A stretch of DNA of 64,000 bases, taken from contig OZ038451.1 in the NCBI GenBank assembly GCA_964036195.1, positions 124,001-188,000 on the forward strand. Reading direction: 5' to 3'. Origin of the DNA: Sphaerolaimus hirsutus (Eukaryota; Nematoda; Chromadorea; Monhysterida; Sphaerolaimidae). The position numbers were made by a program, and so were the translations under genes. Below are positions 37,501 to 46,805 of the stretch, piece by piece; position 1 is the first letter of the stretch, and every line of letters starts with the position of its first letter. The notes under the pieces were generated by a model, which made no database searches, was not told the DNA's origin, and saw nothing but the letters and a program-made list of their open reading frames with translations.

Positions 37501-37695
37501 GTAACTAATCTGAATAGCACCCACAATATAGAAATCTCCAGACACCAACAATCAAACTTTTTGAAAAAATATAGTTTTTTAAAAAAAACAATCTTTTTTA
37601 AAAAAATAAAAACTTCCTTACAATGCCCGATGGACGCTTTTAAATCAAAACAACATCTTTTTCAAAAAAATAAATTTTTAAAAAAAAACTTTTAA
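34546..37695 (+). CDS. unknown gene with stop-free, 3n intron-like segments, part 1
   Basis: A 1049-codon open frame that alternates between GC-rich, protein-like segments and AT-rich segments bounded by GT..AG: 34711-34773, 34906-35073, 35245-35535, 35716-35979, 36338-36454 (weakest borders) and 36625-36834. Their lengths are 63, 168, 291, 264, 117 and 210, all multiples of three, and none contains an in-frame stop. The exon-like parts include a coiled-coil-like start (ALESIERRLNRVEKS), GGFYPWKVKFDGLRFDCILH and YGEALMEIRELI. The last two faintly recall the start and end of NADAR-type domains, but this is a guess. The AT segments share TTTTTTAAAAAA-like runs. A further GT (37099) begins an intron that does contain stops and may reach 37863. 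Confidence 0.45.
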   Translation: MMHVDKQRRYFGALYTLSYDQKTSHCDIKYTKNDILQKPSHFDFKYTENDILQKRVSINMCIIKLKHIKCHPKPLQLEIQCGRASGYAYRAADLNKKALESIERRLNRVEKSDAFDDVKTVSLMSRDLILVGTFPNRQSILLNCASVHTYICTVVYNQQYSTTILYYNRYSISALQALSLAEKCRDEIAQIREISNCTTPMGAAPKRRLEIAADTVLGQPKRAKNVETPPEMQVDIYYHLGRSYRFFKNFLNNLSQRDTKKGIMVKTDIVFQSIVVTSPRRNWKLRFHINYKFPTFFFFKKSVTLIKGSNNNVMIIVSTSILTKTSTCPQVRATPFTPANTAQGMAQGGTKGPDIVIVLDDPSDPFGGFYPWKVKFDGLRFDCILHAMIYVSRGVNGKISDVQPPIPTDNVKLNIRNYVICYSKQKFYEIDSKLGAKGSNISYFTIATLKFSINWRDMYHKDILKFVICNSTTLVCFQAEARATATSNIQSLAQNLHQLYAKFNGGNFDPAFHEYQRACKRVWGMIFRYLQSQGADTTNSWFAMGTGRETDRDGKLYESMEAAKNTSAYVTLRMIIKNAAENNLGFRSVDKFDVIQACLEQNNYLICTFFYINIGQAAINFKILYVKSNYPTLPNSDVNPVLQTLRQLLWCSDKLKIGADWVQTERTIRCAGDTPASGWRGALVCGHTKGTFDVSKVFFQQLYVFTTILLVFRQPNKTILIIPFEINTKLLYIFNIYKHVISEELSNPVNPKLMYTLPYPITQCALPVNAGKFYRAPYMSLYGEALMEIRELITEEMAFSRRTHTGATVRVNDLGVFKKFDDEQHFDALDRKGVYAKVQECLIPPAEYLLEVRNNIRNGLYSIKIITSLDNLYNIGNTRLFISNFLEKNIYLKHTIILKNMKPSMRRMVYTSTSKILDFLKNKFFEKKYLKKNNFCKLKLLKWVTIAINKDVFAYIIPQPEYLYDVSIFRGNRYLIRNSKSYIKLVTNLNSTHNIEISRHQQSNFLKKYSFLKKTIFFKKIKTSLQCPMDAFKSKQHLFQKNKFLKKNF

Positions 37696-37863
37696 AAAAA
37701 AATTTTTTTTATAAAATTTTCCAAAAGTTTAAACGGGATCAAAATAGCAATAAATAAGAATACATTAGGCTGTATCGGACAGAACGGTGTATTGTTCTGT
37801 TTTTTCTCGACAATCTGTGATAAAAAGAAGTGCCAAAATGTCAACAATGGTCTACTCACGCAG

Positions 37864-39666
37864 CAAAAACGTAAAGCGGTGCTGCGTAGCGGTGCAGCGG
37901 CTATGGAGGCGCAGGACACGCAACAAACCGACACCACACAATCGACGCAAAATACGGGGCGCGGGCGCGGCGCCCAATTTGTGCGCGCAGGCCGCTTTGG
38001 ACGCGGCCGTGGCCGCGGGAATTTTAGAGGCCAACAGACTAATCGCGGTAATTATGGGAATATGTTACTGGGTAGATCGGGTATAAAATATAAAAAAGGA
38101 GGAATACGTTTTACTCGGAAGTTGAATAAAAATATTATCACTGAGATAGTCATAGTCCTACAAAAACCCCATAACGTCCTACTGAATGTTGTTAGATGTT
38201 ATGTAAAACCAAGACGCTTTATTACAGGACGTGGCGGCCAGCAGGCGAGCACGGGGGCCCGCTCCGCCCACCAACAAACTCAGAATTTGTTGCAGAATGA
38301 GCAGGAACCGCTGATGGACGCGAACTGGAGCGACTTTCCAGACCACGGTGACATTTACGAGGATGACGACGAAATTCTACATATCGGTTGGCAAAAATCT
38401 GTCTTTTTAAATTTTCTTCTAAAACAAACAGGTATATCATCTGAAACATTTTTCGGCTATGGTTTTTATAATATAAAATCACTCATTCTTAAAACAGATA
38501 GATTTAAAAAGAAAACAATTTTTATGGACCATTTGCAAAAACAGGTGTTTTTTCTGAATATGAGAAGCCAGGTGAATTGCGGTGAATCTGATCGGCCGAC
38601 AGGGCGGTGTATAAAAGTACTTTTTTTTAGAATCTTAAAAACCTGGGCTAACAACGTGACTGACATAGCTATCAATGCTATATCGAAAAAATCGTTCTTC
38701 TTGAAAATACAACTATTTGAAAAAAGACTTTTTTTTAAAAACCTCGTAGTATATACAAACAAAATATTTTTGATTTCAGAAACACCGTCGCTGCCTCCAA
38801 ACAAAGGCACGAATTCGCTGCATGCTTTGCTGAAGGAGCAAGAAAAACTCGAACAACAAATCAGCGAAGCTCGGACTTCAGCGGGCGGTGTAACCGGGAA
38901 CACGGGCGTGACTGCTGGAACCGCGGGCGTAACCCCAGGCGGTGGATATAGTGGATATGCCCAGGTATATTGCTCTAAATTTTTCGTGAGTTCAACCGTT
39001 AAGGAGACCTACTATTATCAGGTACGGGCGAGCGGAAGAGCCACACCTGTTCAGATCGCACACAAGACATTTACGCTCGGGCACCTATCGAAAAATGCCA
39101 TGACCAAAAGTGTGAAAACTTTTCTCTCGTTTGTGAAATCCGCTGCTGGATATCCTGAAAATAGTACGGCTACTGACAAATATTTTGGCCCAATGCCAGT
39201 GAAAGTCGCTGATGTTTTGCGCACGTTGGATAATGCTGTGAATTTTGGCCCGCAGTGTGAATATAGAATTGTAAACTATAGACCTGTGGTACCCCCGTTG
39301 AATGTTTTTTTAGGTAATAAATGTGACGATCCCTATGGGTACTTTTTTACAATTTTTTTGAGTGGCGACTCCACTAGTTGTTCTCTTTCAAAAACTTTTG
39401 TCTCGGATTTTAAGGACCACAATATGGCAGTAGTTCTGCACAGTACGAAAGGACTTTTTTCGGGTAAAAGACTGTGTACCATTTTGGCGTGCTTAAGTGA
39501 AATAAAATTGGATACTTTTTATGATGCTGTGTTATTGAGGGCTGTCCTGGACAGCACAGATGCTGAATTGTATGAAGCTGTGCAATATTCCGATTTTTGC
39601 GTTGACTCATTTTTTTTGAATGGCTTGTACGAAAGTTTCAGGGTTTTTTTGCTAATGATTGTGTGA
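37864..39666 (+). CDS. unknown gene, part 2 (RG-rich, then helical region)
   Basis: Same reading frame (nt position modulo 3) as part 1. Acceptor CTCACGCAG at 37863, then QKRKAVLRSG.., an Arg/Gly-rich tract (GRGRGAQFVRAGRFGRGRGR), a GT..AG segment of 180 (38048-38227), an acidic exon (..DFPDHGDIYEDDDEILH), a segment of 393 (38387-38779), a short exon with the coiled-coil-like stretch LLKEQEKLEQQISEAR, a segment of 57 (38965-39021), then a long region ending at 39666. All three segments are stop-free multiples of three. RG tracts are typical of nucleic-acid-binding proteins. After the T-run at 39645-39651 the sense seems to continue in the next frame, implying a homopolymer indel. Confidence 0.45.
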   Translation, partial: QKRKAVLRSGAAAMEAQDTQQTDTTQSTQNTGRGRGAQFVRAGRFGRGRGRGNFRGQQTNRGNYGNMLLGRSGIKYKKGGIRFTRKLNKNIITEIVIVLQKPHNVLLNVVRCYVKPRRFITGRGGQQASTGARSAHQQTQNLLQNEQEPLMDANWSDFPDHGDIYEDDDEILHIGWQKSVFLNFLLKQTGISSETFFGYGFYNIKSLILKTDRFKKKTIFMDHLQKQVFFLNMRSQVNCGESDRPTGRCIKVLFFRILKTWANNVTDIAINAISKKSFFLKIQLFEKRLFFKNLVVYTNKIFLISETPSLPPNKGTNSLHALLKEQEKLEQQISEARTSAGGVTGNTGVTAGTAGVTPGGGYSGYAQVYCSKFFVSSTVKETYYYQVRASGRATPVQIAHKTFTLGHLSKNAMTKSVKTFLSFVKSAAGYPENSTATDKYFGPMPVKVADVLRTLDNAVNFGPQCEYRIVNYRPVVPPLNVFLGNKCDDPYGYFFTIFLSGDSTSCSLSKTFVSDFKDHNMAVVLHSTKGLFSGKRLCTILACLSEIKLDTFYDAVLLRAVLDSTDAELYEAVQYSDFCVDSFFLNGLYESFRVFLLMIV

Positions 39667-42600
39667 AATTGTTACCATGTGGCAAAATTCTCGTGTCTTT
39701 TATTGGTCCGACTATGCCCTACAATATGTCTCACAACTGGTCGAATGCGTTGATTATTGAAATGATGACATTCTGGTGTAAATTAGAAACCGCTATTTGT
39801 GATTTAATGGCATGCCATTTTGAATGTGTTGAGGTGCTAAAAATCATGGATTTTATTACTTCTGAATTCGTATCGCTGGGTTTTACAAATTCGATTGATG
39901 CATTTCTATCATGCCTGACAATGGACGGATTGCACAGCTCAACAACGTGTGATCGAATTGTATGCGAGCTGAGTAGGCGAGCTTTGAGTAAAATGTCAGT
40001 TACAGTTGCACAAAAACATGTCATCCAACTTAATACCTGGCCAAAAACAAACACAAAATTACTTCTACGCACAGGCAGCGGCTCCGAAAGCAGCTGGGGG
40101 AGTGAGCGGTGCGACGACGAAACCGATCACACAACATTTTCAGAGACTACCCTGAAGAGTGAAATTTTAAGTAGTACTTGGGCGGTAGATTTAAGGTACA
40201 GGTTGTTTAGATGCTCCGATATCTGTTTTTGTTCTATTTTGGCCGATATGAGTAATAGTATTGGTGTTATTTTCCGTTTTATCTGTGTCTGTGGATTGAA
40301 TGGTCTCAATTTACTGTTTTTTGCGCGGTCGCTATTTAGAAAGCGAAAATTAGACAAACTGCTATCGTTCCAAATAGCGGGGTTATTTTTTCTTACTTTA
40401 TTCGAACGGGTTCTATGCACGAATGAACTTGTGTCTGCGGATCATGACAATGGATTTATTCTAGAGGCACTACCTTTGGTAATCTTATACCAAAATGCTA
40501 GATATCTGAGGAAAAAAAGTTTCGAGGTAATTGCAGCAATAGAAAACTGTAAGGCGGCGATATTATGCTTTGTAGAAACACATTTTACATGTCATGCTGA
40601 TACCTTTGAAATCGCAAACTACAACAGCATTCATAAGTTCAAGACAAATGGTGAAGCAGGTGGCCTTACAATGTTTATAAAAAAAGATTTGAATTTTAAA
40701 GAACTGATCGTCAATTATGATAGTAATATAATGGGTATATCACTTCAATCTGAAGGCCAAAAAATAAATATTTTGACTTGCTACCTAGAAAACAACTCAA
40801 AATGCAAAAATTCTATTGGAATACAGACAAAAAATGTAGGTATATTAGATGAACTAGGGGATATTATTGTAAAAACTAGGAAAAGAGGTGAAATGACAAT
40901 TATGATAGGCGATTTCAACGGTCACATAGGAGATGATATGCTAGGGATACCGGGTAATCACGCAACAATAAATTTGAACGGTAAACTGATACGAGACTGG
41001 ATTGGACTATATGGACCATACCTGGTGAACAGAATGTTCACTGACCTGTGGACCTATGAAAGAACTAATGCTTCATCAGCTATTGATTTATGTTTTACTG
41101 ATGTGGAATATGGCAACTTAAGTGGGGAAATTGATAAAAATGGGCAAAAATGTCATCTTTTGTCTGACCATCATGCTATAATTTTACAATTAAAACTTTC
41201 CAATGTGGACAAAAATTTGAATGATAAGAAGTACATTAAACCTAAAGGTGAAGAATGGGATGACTTCAGAAAGTACATTGCAAATGAAAATCCGACTAAT
41301 TATGCGGACGCAGTTACAGGGCTGCAAAATGCCATGCAAGCATCAGTTAGAAATCGTGATTTAAAAAGTAGCATCAAAGTGGTACCTTTGCATATCAAAA
41401 AAATACATAGGAATTTAGCTAAAGTGAGACGTAAATTAGGTAAAATTAAATCAAAGGGGTTAACCAATGAGAGTGTTACTGAACAACTTGAAAATCTAAA
41501 TACTGAACTTAGAAATTTAAAAAACAAATTATCATCTGCTAAAAAGGGAGAAATGTATAAAGCCCATGACAGAGAACTGGATAAATTCAACCAGCAACCG
41601 GGGTTAGAAATAAAAAAAATCTATAAGGCAATAAATAAGAAATGGAAGGGCAGAGACCCACTTTGCACTCTTCAAAATGCTCATGGACATCCATTGGATG
41701 ACAGAAAAAGTATGAATGAAGAAATGACACAGGTATGGTCCACTATAATGCAACCCAATCCCGGATCGGAAATGATACTGGACACATCTACAATTTCCAA
41801 TGATACAATGACGGAAAATCAAGATTATGAAAATTATTTAACTAAGGATTTTGATCTAGCTGAACTTAATGATGCTGTCAAACGGTTACAATTAAATAAA
41901 TCTCATGGGACTACCAACATCTGTCATGAAGCTCTTAAAAAAATGACATGCAACTTTAAAATATCTCTTTTGGAAATCTACAATAGATGGCTGAGAGGGG
42001 AAGAAATCCCACATGAAGCAAAAATCTGTAAGCTGGTTTTACTACACAAAAAGGGACCTAAAAGTGATATGAAAAATTATAGAACACTAGGAATATCATG
42101 TAACATAAAAAAAGTGTACATGATTATGTTGAATAATAGACTCATACAATATACTGAAGATAATGACATACTTACAGAACTTCAAGGGGGATTTCGACCC
42201 AATAGGAGGACATGCGATAATGTCCAAATACTTAAATCCTGTAATATATATGCAAAATGCAATGGTAATGCTTTTTATACATGCTTTGTGGATGCTGTAA
42301 AAGCATTTGATAGGGTCAACAGAGATAAGTTGTGGTTAAAATTGAAAATTATTGGTCTGCCCAATATGTTAGTTAAGGCTATAAAAGCAGCCTATAACAA
42401 CATTAAAGTGAATATGACATATGGGGAATTTGTCAGTGACTGCCTTGATTACCCCGTTGGAGTAGCACAAGGGTGTGCTTTGAGTCCTACACTATATGCT
42501 CTGTATATGTATGATTTGGCAAAAACACTTAAGAATACAGGGAAAGGTGCAAAAATGGGGAGAAATGAAGAAAAAATACCGGGATTATTTTTTGCAGATG

Positions 42601-43754
42601 ATGTTGTGTTGATGGCTAACACAGAATATGACTTACAGCAACTAATGCTGAGCTTTACAGAATGGGGGTGGTCATGGAATGTCTCAATTAACACTCAAAA
42701 AACTTTTGTGCTAAGGTGGGGCCAAAAGTCAAATGGAACCAAATGGAAAATAGGATACGACAAAGACATGAACATAGGTACTATAGATGAAACTGATGAA
42801 ATAAAGTATCTAGGAGTAACAATCACCTCTGATAAAGAGCCTTTCAAAACTCACGCCCAAAACAGCTACAAAAAGTTTCTTAAACATAGTTCGCTAGCAT
42901 TACTGTCTGCAAGGGGGTCAAGCAAGCCACTACTTTATGCAAAAATTGCGTTCAAATCGTACATTGAAGCAGCATCAATGTACGGTCTAGAAATTACAGG
43001 TATGGGAAAAACATTACTTCAAAACATAGACAAATTATATGCTAAAACATTAAAAAGGTGTGTATTTTTGCCAAATCATACAAGTACTGCCAGTTTTCTC
43101 ATTGATGTGGGCGGTGAACTACCCTCAGATAGGTATAGACAGATGGTCATCACTTACAGGAATTATGCCAAATCTTTACCGGTATCTCGGTTACTTTCCA
43201 GAGCATATGATATAGACATTAGCTACAATACCACAAAAAGGCTAGGTTTTGATCAATTTTCCTCAAATTTGGTTGCAACATGCTGTAAGGAGATTGGCCT
43301 CAATGAGGCAGTAGCAAAAGTTCTTACAAAGTCAAATGTGAAATTGGCAACTCGCCACAATCGGCAAAAACTGTTAACAATGGCTTTACAAAAGCACAAA
43401 ATTAGCCAAATTAGGACAGATCTGGGTAGTCAACTTCATCCAAAAAATCTATACTACAACCATTTATCATGGTATGCTGCAAGACACAACTCGCTGAACT
43501 TATACACAAATAATGGGAAAAAAATATGTTCACCTTGTTCCAATGAATTTACATCCGTTCCTACCTCGGTATCTCACATAATGTACGTTTGTCCATTTCT
43601 AGATGACACAAGAGAGAAGATTTGTATGCGTAAATGTACAACAAATTGTATGCAATCAAAGGACTGGTTGAATACAAACATATGTAGCATACATAAAGGC
43701 TTGTTAAATGAGTTAGTTTGTCAGGGGTTAACATACAGTAAGGCACCTGATTGA
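39663..43754 (+). CDS. LINE-type endonuclease/reverse transcriptase ORF
   Basis: 1363 codons. From about residue 275: an apurinic-like endonuclease with LCFVETHF, MIGDFNGHIG (about 415) and LLSDHHAI (about 501). From about 770: reverse transcriptase with LHKKGPKSDMKNYRTLGI, QGGFRPNRRTCDNV, VDAVKAFDRVN, GVAQGCALSPTLYAL and FFADDVVLM (catalytic pair, about 977). Near the C-terminus, CSPCSNEF..HIMYVC is a C-x2-C..H-x4-C finger common in jockey/CR1/I-like LINEs. All catalytic motifs are intact, which is unusual in this window. The first 275 residues lack a recognisable domain and probably belong to an upstream frame. Clade not assigned. Confidence 0.85.
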   Translation: MKLLPCGKILVSFIGPTMPYNMSHNWSNALIIEMMTFWCKLETAICDLMACHFECVEVLKIMDFITSEFVSLGFTNSIDAFLSCLTMDGLHSSTTCDRIVCELSRRALSKMSVTVAQKHVIQLNTWPKTNTKLLLRTGSGSESSWGSERCDDETDHTTFSETTLKSEILSSTWAVDLRYRLFRCSDICFCSILADMSNSIGVIFRFICVCGLNGLNLLFFARSLFRKRKLDKLLSFQIAGLFFLTLFERVLCTNELVSADHDNGFILEALPLVILYQNARYLRKKSFEVIAAIENCKAAILCFVETHFTCHADTFEIANYNSIHKFKTNGEAGGLTMFIKKDLNFKELIVNYDSNIMGISLQSEGQKINILTCYLENNSKCKNSIGIQTKNVGILDELGDIIVKTRKRGEMTIMIGDFNGHIGDDMLGIPGNHATINLNGKLIRDWIGLYGPYLVNRMFTDLWTYERTNASSAIDLCFTDVEYGNLSGEIDKNGQKCHLLSDHHAIILQLKLSNVDKNLNDKKYIKPKGEEWDDFRKYIANENPTNYADAVTGLQNAMQASVRNRDLKSSIKVVPLHIKKIHRNLAKVRRKLGKIKSKGLTNESVTEQLENLNTELRNLKNKLSSAKKGEMYKAHDRELDKFNQQPGLEIKKIYKAINKKWKGRDPLCTLQNAHGHPLDDRKSMNEEMTQVWSTIMQPNPGSEMILDTSTISNDTMTENQDYENYLTKDFDLAELNDAVKRLQLNKSHGTTNICHEALKKMTCNFKISLLEIYNRWLRGEEIPHEAKICKLVLLHKKGPKSDMKNYRTLGISCNIKKVYMIMLNNRLIQYTEDNDILTELQGGFRPNRRTCDNVQILKSCNIYAKCNGNAFYTCFVDAVKAFDRVNRDKLWLKLKIIGLPNMLVKAIKAAYNNIKVNMTYGEFVSDCLDYPVGVAQGCALSPTLYALYMYDLAKTLKNTGKGAKMGRNEEKIPGLFFADDVVLMANTEYDLQQLMLSFTEWGWSWNVSINTQKTFVLRWGQKSNGTKWKIGYDKDMNIGTIDETDEIKYLGVTITSDKEPFKTHAQNSYKKFLKHSSLALLSARGSSKPLLYAKIAFKSYIEAASMYGLEITGMGKTLLQNIDKLYAKTLKRCVFLPNHTSTASFLIDVGGELPSDRYRQMVITYRNYAKSLPVSRLLSRAYDIDISYNTTKRLGFDQFSSNLVATCCKEIGLNEAVAKVLTKSNVKLATRHNRQKLLTMALQKHKISQIRTDLGSQLHPKNLYYNHLSWYAARHNSLNLYTNNGKKICSPCSNEFTSVPTSVSHIMYVCPFLDDTREKICMRKCTTNCMQSKDWLNTNICSIHKGLLNELVCQGLTYSKAPD

Positions 43755-44990
43755 AATCACAAATTTGCGTCCAACATGAATGGTGAAGCTAATATAATGT
43801 GCCGGTATTAGTAACTTGGGGGCATTGTGGTCAATATGCTGTTCCGGTTAAAGGCTGGAATTTTCCCAGTCAGACCGAACACACGTCGTAATGCGCCCTT
43901 TGATACTGCTCATACTAAATGGCACACTTATTAGCATCAAAATCCGTGTTGGCGCATTATCGAAAACGATATGTGTGCACTATAGAAAGCGACAAGTGTA
44001 AGGGTATCACCATATTGCTAACGCAAATGCTCTAATGCCCTGGTGCTAATGGATAAACAATGTAAATGAGGGACGAGTGTCTCTATCAGCTTGAGCGTGA
44101 CCGTTGTAACAGCGCCAGGGTGCAGCCACAGAGGCATCATAATTGCAGACGTGAATCCCTGTTTGAAAATTATTCAACGCTAGAACATGTTCTCTTGTTA
44201 TTTCAAAATTATGTCTTCACACCTGTACTACACCTATAGGTGAGGGCGCAACTGTTTCGGGCATTGGCACAATGGCGACTTTGACTGAAACAAGGGCTCC
44301 CGTACTGCTAGCGGCAAATGCGTATCGCCTATAAATAAGGTTACATTGATAAGCAGTTTGCAAAAAATTGACTTGGAAACGTACCGTGCCTCGCCAATAG
44401 GTACATTGTTGGATACGAAAATTTGTGTGTCATCAAGACAGCGCAAATCTGACGCAGCAAAGTATACATCCACCGTTTCCATGTATGGATAGGTGTGTGT
44501 ATACTTATGTTGTGTCACATTGCAATTGTCCAGCCACTCTATTTTTATATAGTGATTAAAACGGATCTCAGGTTGTGTCATTGTGAAAACTTGAGAAACG
44601 TATTTTTTCACTATACAAAAGGTAGAATGGAGTATTCATCGAGTAAAATTGGAAACTGGGTTGTGGCTAACAGTGCATGTAATTTACGATTTGGTAAATT
44701 TATTACATGTACAAGTGGTCGGAATCTTTATGATGGGCAGGCAAAGGTCATGCTCTAGATTGATTCAATCGTTTATACATATATAATCACACAGGTATCA
44801 CAGACGGTGTGTACGGGGGTTGCCTTTTCAAAGGCTTGACCAATGGAGGCATTCTCCACGCGCCGTGGCATGGAGCAGCAAACCACCAAGTGGCAGCTGC
44901 GAGAGATTGAGTATTCAGTACATGATATTCTTCTCTAAATCCATACTACACATTTTGAATTGAATTGAATTGAATGCTTACTCAAGTCTA
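43755..44990. other. 3' region after the LINE ORF, TTGAA tail
   Basis: Probable 3' untranslated region of the LINE in whole or part, ending with ATTTTGAATTGAATTGAA at 44952-44975. A minus-strand frame lies inside it and is listed separately. Confidence 0.5.
44234..44611 (-). CDS. minus-strand frame of unknown function
   Basis: A 125-codon minus frame reading ..IRFNHYIKIEWLDNC..TVDVYFAASDLRC.. with a GT..AG pair (donor GTACGT at 44384, acceptor at 44329) whose removal gives another sensible frame (..RYAFAASSTGALVSVKV..PMPETVAPSP). Beta-strand-like composition suggests a real exon pair, but no family is recognised and nothing outside supports it. Confidence 0.28.
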   Translation of the reverse strand: MKKYVSQVFTMTQPEIRFNHYIKIEWLDNCNVTQHKYTHTYPYMETVDVYFAASDLRCLDDTQIFVSNNVPIGEARYVSKSIFCKLLINVTLFIGDTHLPLAVREPLFQSKSPLCQCPKQLRPHL

Positions 44991-45486
44991 AATCAAATTC
45001 CTTCTTTCATTCTTAGAATTGAAATTTGATGAAAATGTTTAGTTAGATTGCGAAAATGCTTCTTATGTTCCAATTTTGATTCTTCGAAGAGTTGATTCAC
45101 ACATAGATTTACTCATCGACCAGGGGGCAGTCCCAAGTCCTGCAAAGTGTAAAGTAAAGTGTCAAATGTAACGTCAAATGCAAAGTAAAGTGTCAATCAA
45201 AACAAAAAACAAATGATTTTATTACTGAACTTTGCATGACAATTTACAGTTTACTCTGCATTTGACTTTACATTTGACACTTTACTTTACACTTTACAGG
45301 GCTTGGGACTGCCACCATGACTTAACATACACGAAAATGCAAAATCAGCTGTGAACAATAAATCCGTAGAAAAAACCCTAAACAAACCCTCAACCCCAAA
45401 CAGACGGCATTGGGGTAGAGATACTGCGGGGGTTCGCGCGGCGTGTGGGCGGAGCCAAGTGAAGGGGGCGGCACGTGCGCCGTGAC
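44980..45486 (-). pseudogene. membrane-protein gene tail, copy A, broken
   Basis: Paralogue of 60887-61155 in the same order. The minus sense ..PPPSLGSAHTP.. and NAVCLG matches the C-terminus of the gene at 61057-61250, but the stop is lost by a 1-bp change. A short palindromic element is inserted (45124-45315) and a hAT-like element cuts the frame at 45487. Confidence 0.55.
45124..45315. mobile_element. GGCAGTCCC..TGTAAA inverted-repeat element
   Basis: Ends GGGCAGTCCCAAGTCCTG and, inverted, GTGGCAGTCCCAAGCCCTG, with AAAGTGTAAAGTAAAGTGTC repeats mirrored inside. Absent from the paralogue (61000 region). Flanking trinucleotides CAG/CAT. Confidence 0.7.
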
Positions 45487-46577
45487 CAACGATGGGTAAG
45501 TTCTCAAATAAAAAACACTTTCTGTGTTTTGAGTTTTAAAAAAATGAATACCTGTGTTTTGAGTTTTTTTCATGAAAAAAACTTGAGTTTCCGTGTTTTA
45601 TTTCAGTGTTTTTTAAAAAAACTCAAGTTTTCCTGTAAAAACTCAAGTTTTTTTGGTAAAAACTCAAGTTTTTTTGGTAAAAACTCAAGGTTTCTAACAA
45701 AAAGTTGCATTTTACAGCATTTTGATGTGAAAACAGGGGTTTTCTTATCATATATAGGTTTTGCTATAGGTTTTGCTGATATAGATGTTCCACAAATTGA
45801 GGATCTGCATATTTGTTCATGTGTCAATAAGTCCACAAAAATGTCCACTACAGTCCACAAAATCAAAAAAATAAGCATGTCCACTCCACAGCATAAGCAT
45901 CAACAAAATGTAAAAAAACGACGATTCACACTGTATTATACAATAAAATACTTCAATGGATGTGCACTGTATGTTGTACTGTGTGATTAAACTGCAACTA
46001 TACTTGAACATGTACATCGTTGAAGCCTTCAACGTATCTGAACTACTTACCCATCCCAAAACACCTCATCTTAAATTTCAACAAAAAATCACGTTCAAGA
46101 GAAAATGGGTTCATATGGAGATGCCTAGCGCCCAATATCCTGGGCACTGGCTTAAGGGACCCTCCACTCTGTCAGTGGACACTGGCATGCTAAGTACACT
46201 GCCTTGTCTCCAATACCACACCAAAACTTGACAGCAGCAAAATCTTTTTTTCATCGAATCATCACATTCTTTTGCAAAAACCATGTCAGCTCATCAGAAA
46301 CATGAACAGACTCATGTAAATACATATCAAAATACTATACACATATACATTATGTATGTTCATACTCACATTGTTCAGTTCAAATCATGTGCCTGAGAAA
46401 AACTCAAAAAACATTTCCGTATTTTCTGTGTTTCCGTGTTTCCGTGTTCTCTGAAAAAAAACTCATTTGAGTTTCCGTGTTTTTCAAAATTGCTGAGTTT
46501 CCGTGTTTCCGTGTTAAACAAAAACACGGAAACTCATTGAGTTTCCGTATTTAATATGTGTGTTTTTGCCATCGTTG
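45487..46577. mobile_element. hAT-like element, CAACGATGG ends, copy 1
   Basis: Ends CAACGATGGGTAAG / TTTTTGCCATCGTTG. Identical 8-bp flanks GCCGTGAC (45479-45486, 46578-46585). The interior has tandem GGTAAAAACTCAAGTTTTTT units and, near the right end, tandem GTTTCCGTGTT units. Sister copy at 54921-56516. Confidence 0.9.
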
Positions 46578-46585
46578 GCCGTGAC

Positions 46586-46805
46586 TAGTGATGTAAAAGC
46601 GCCATGGCGCTGGCGCTTGGCGCTAGCGCCAAAGCAAAAAGCGCCATGGCGCTTTTGGCGCTTGGCGCTAAAATGCTCTGGCGCCATTGGCGCTTGGCGC
46701 CGTGCTTCCGAAAAGCGCCATGGCGCTTTTGGCGCTTGGCGCCATTTTCCGGTGGCGCCATTGGCGCTTGGCGATGTCATTTTCAAAAGCGTCAAAAAAG
46801 CGCCA
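46586..46805. repeat. GGCGCTTGGCGC repeat with a TAGTGATGTAAAA end
   Basis: Starts TAGTGATGTAAAAGCGCCATGG, the same end as the element at 52761, then overlapping GGCGCTTTTGGCGCTTGGCGC units to about 46805. The opposite end was not found, so the element is truncated. Frames rich in WRWRLA/GAWR are by-products. Confidence 0.7.

Larger units (their letters stand above)
34300..44976. mobile_element. about 10.7-kb block absent from the paralogous locus
   Basis: Backbone homology with copy 2 (60201-60785) stops at about 34299 and resumes at about 44980 (60887). Copy 2 has only about 100 bp at this point. The right edge is a short TTGAA tandem (44953-44975), as in some LINE tails. No inverted ends or duplication were found, so whether this is one element or several is unresolved. 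Confidence 0.5.
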
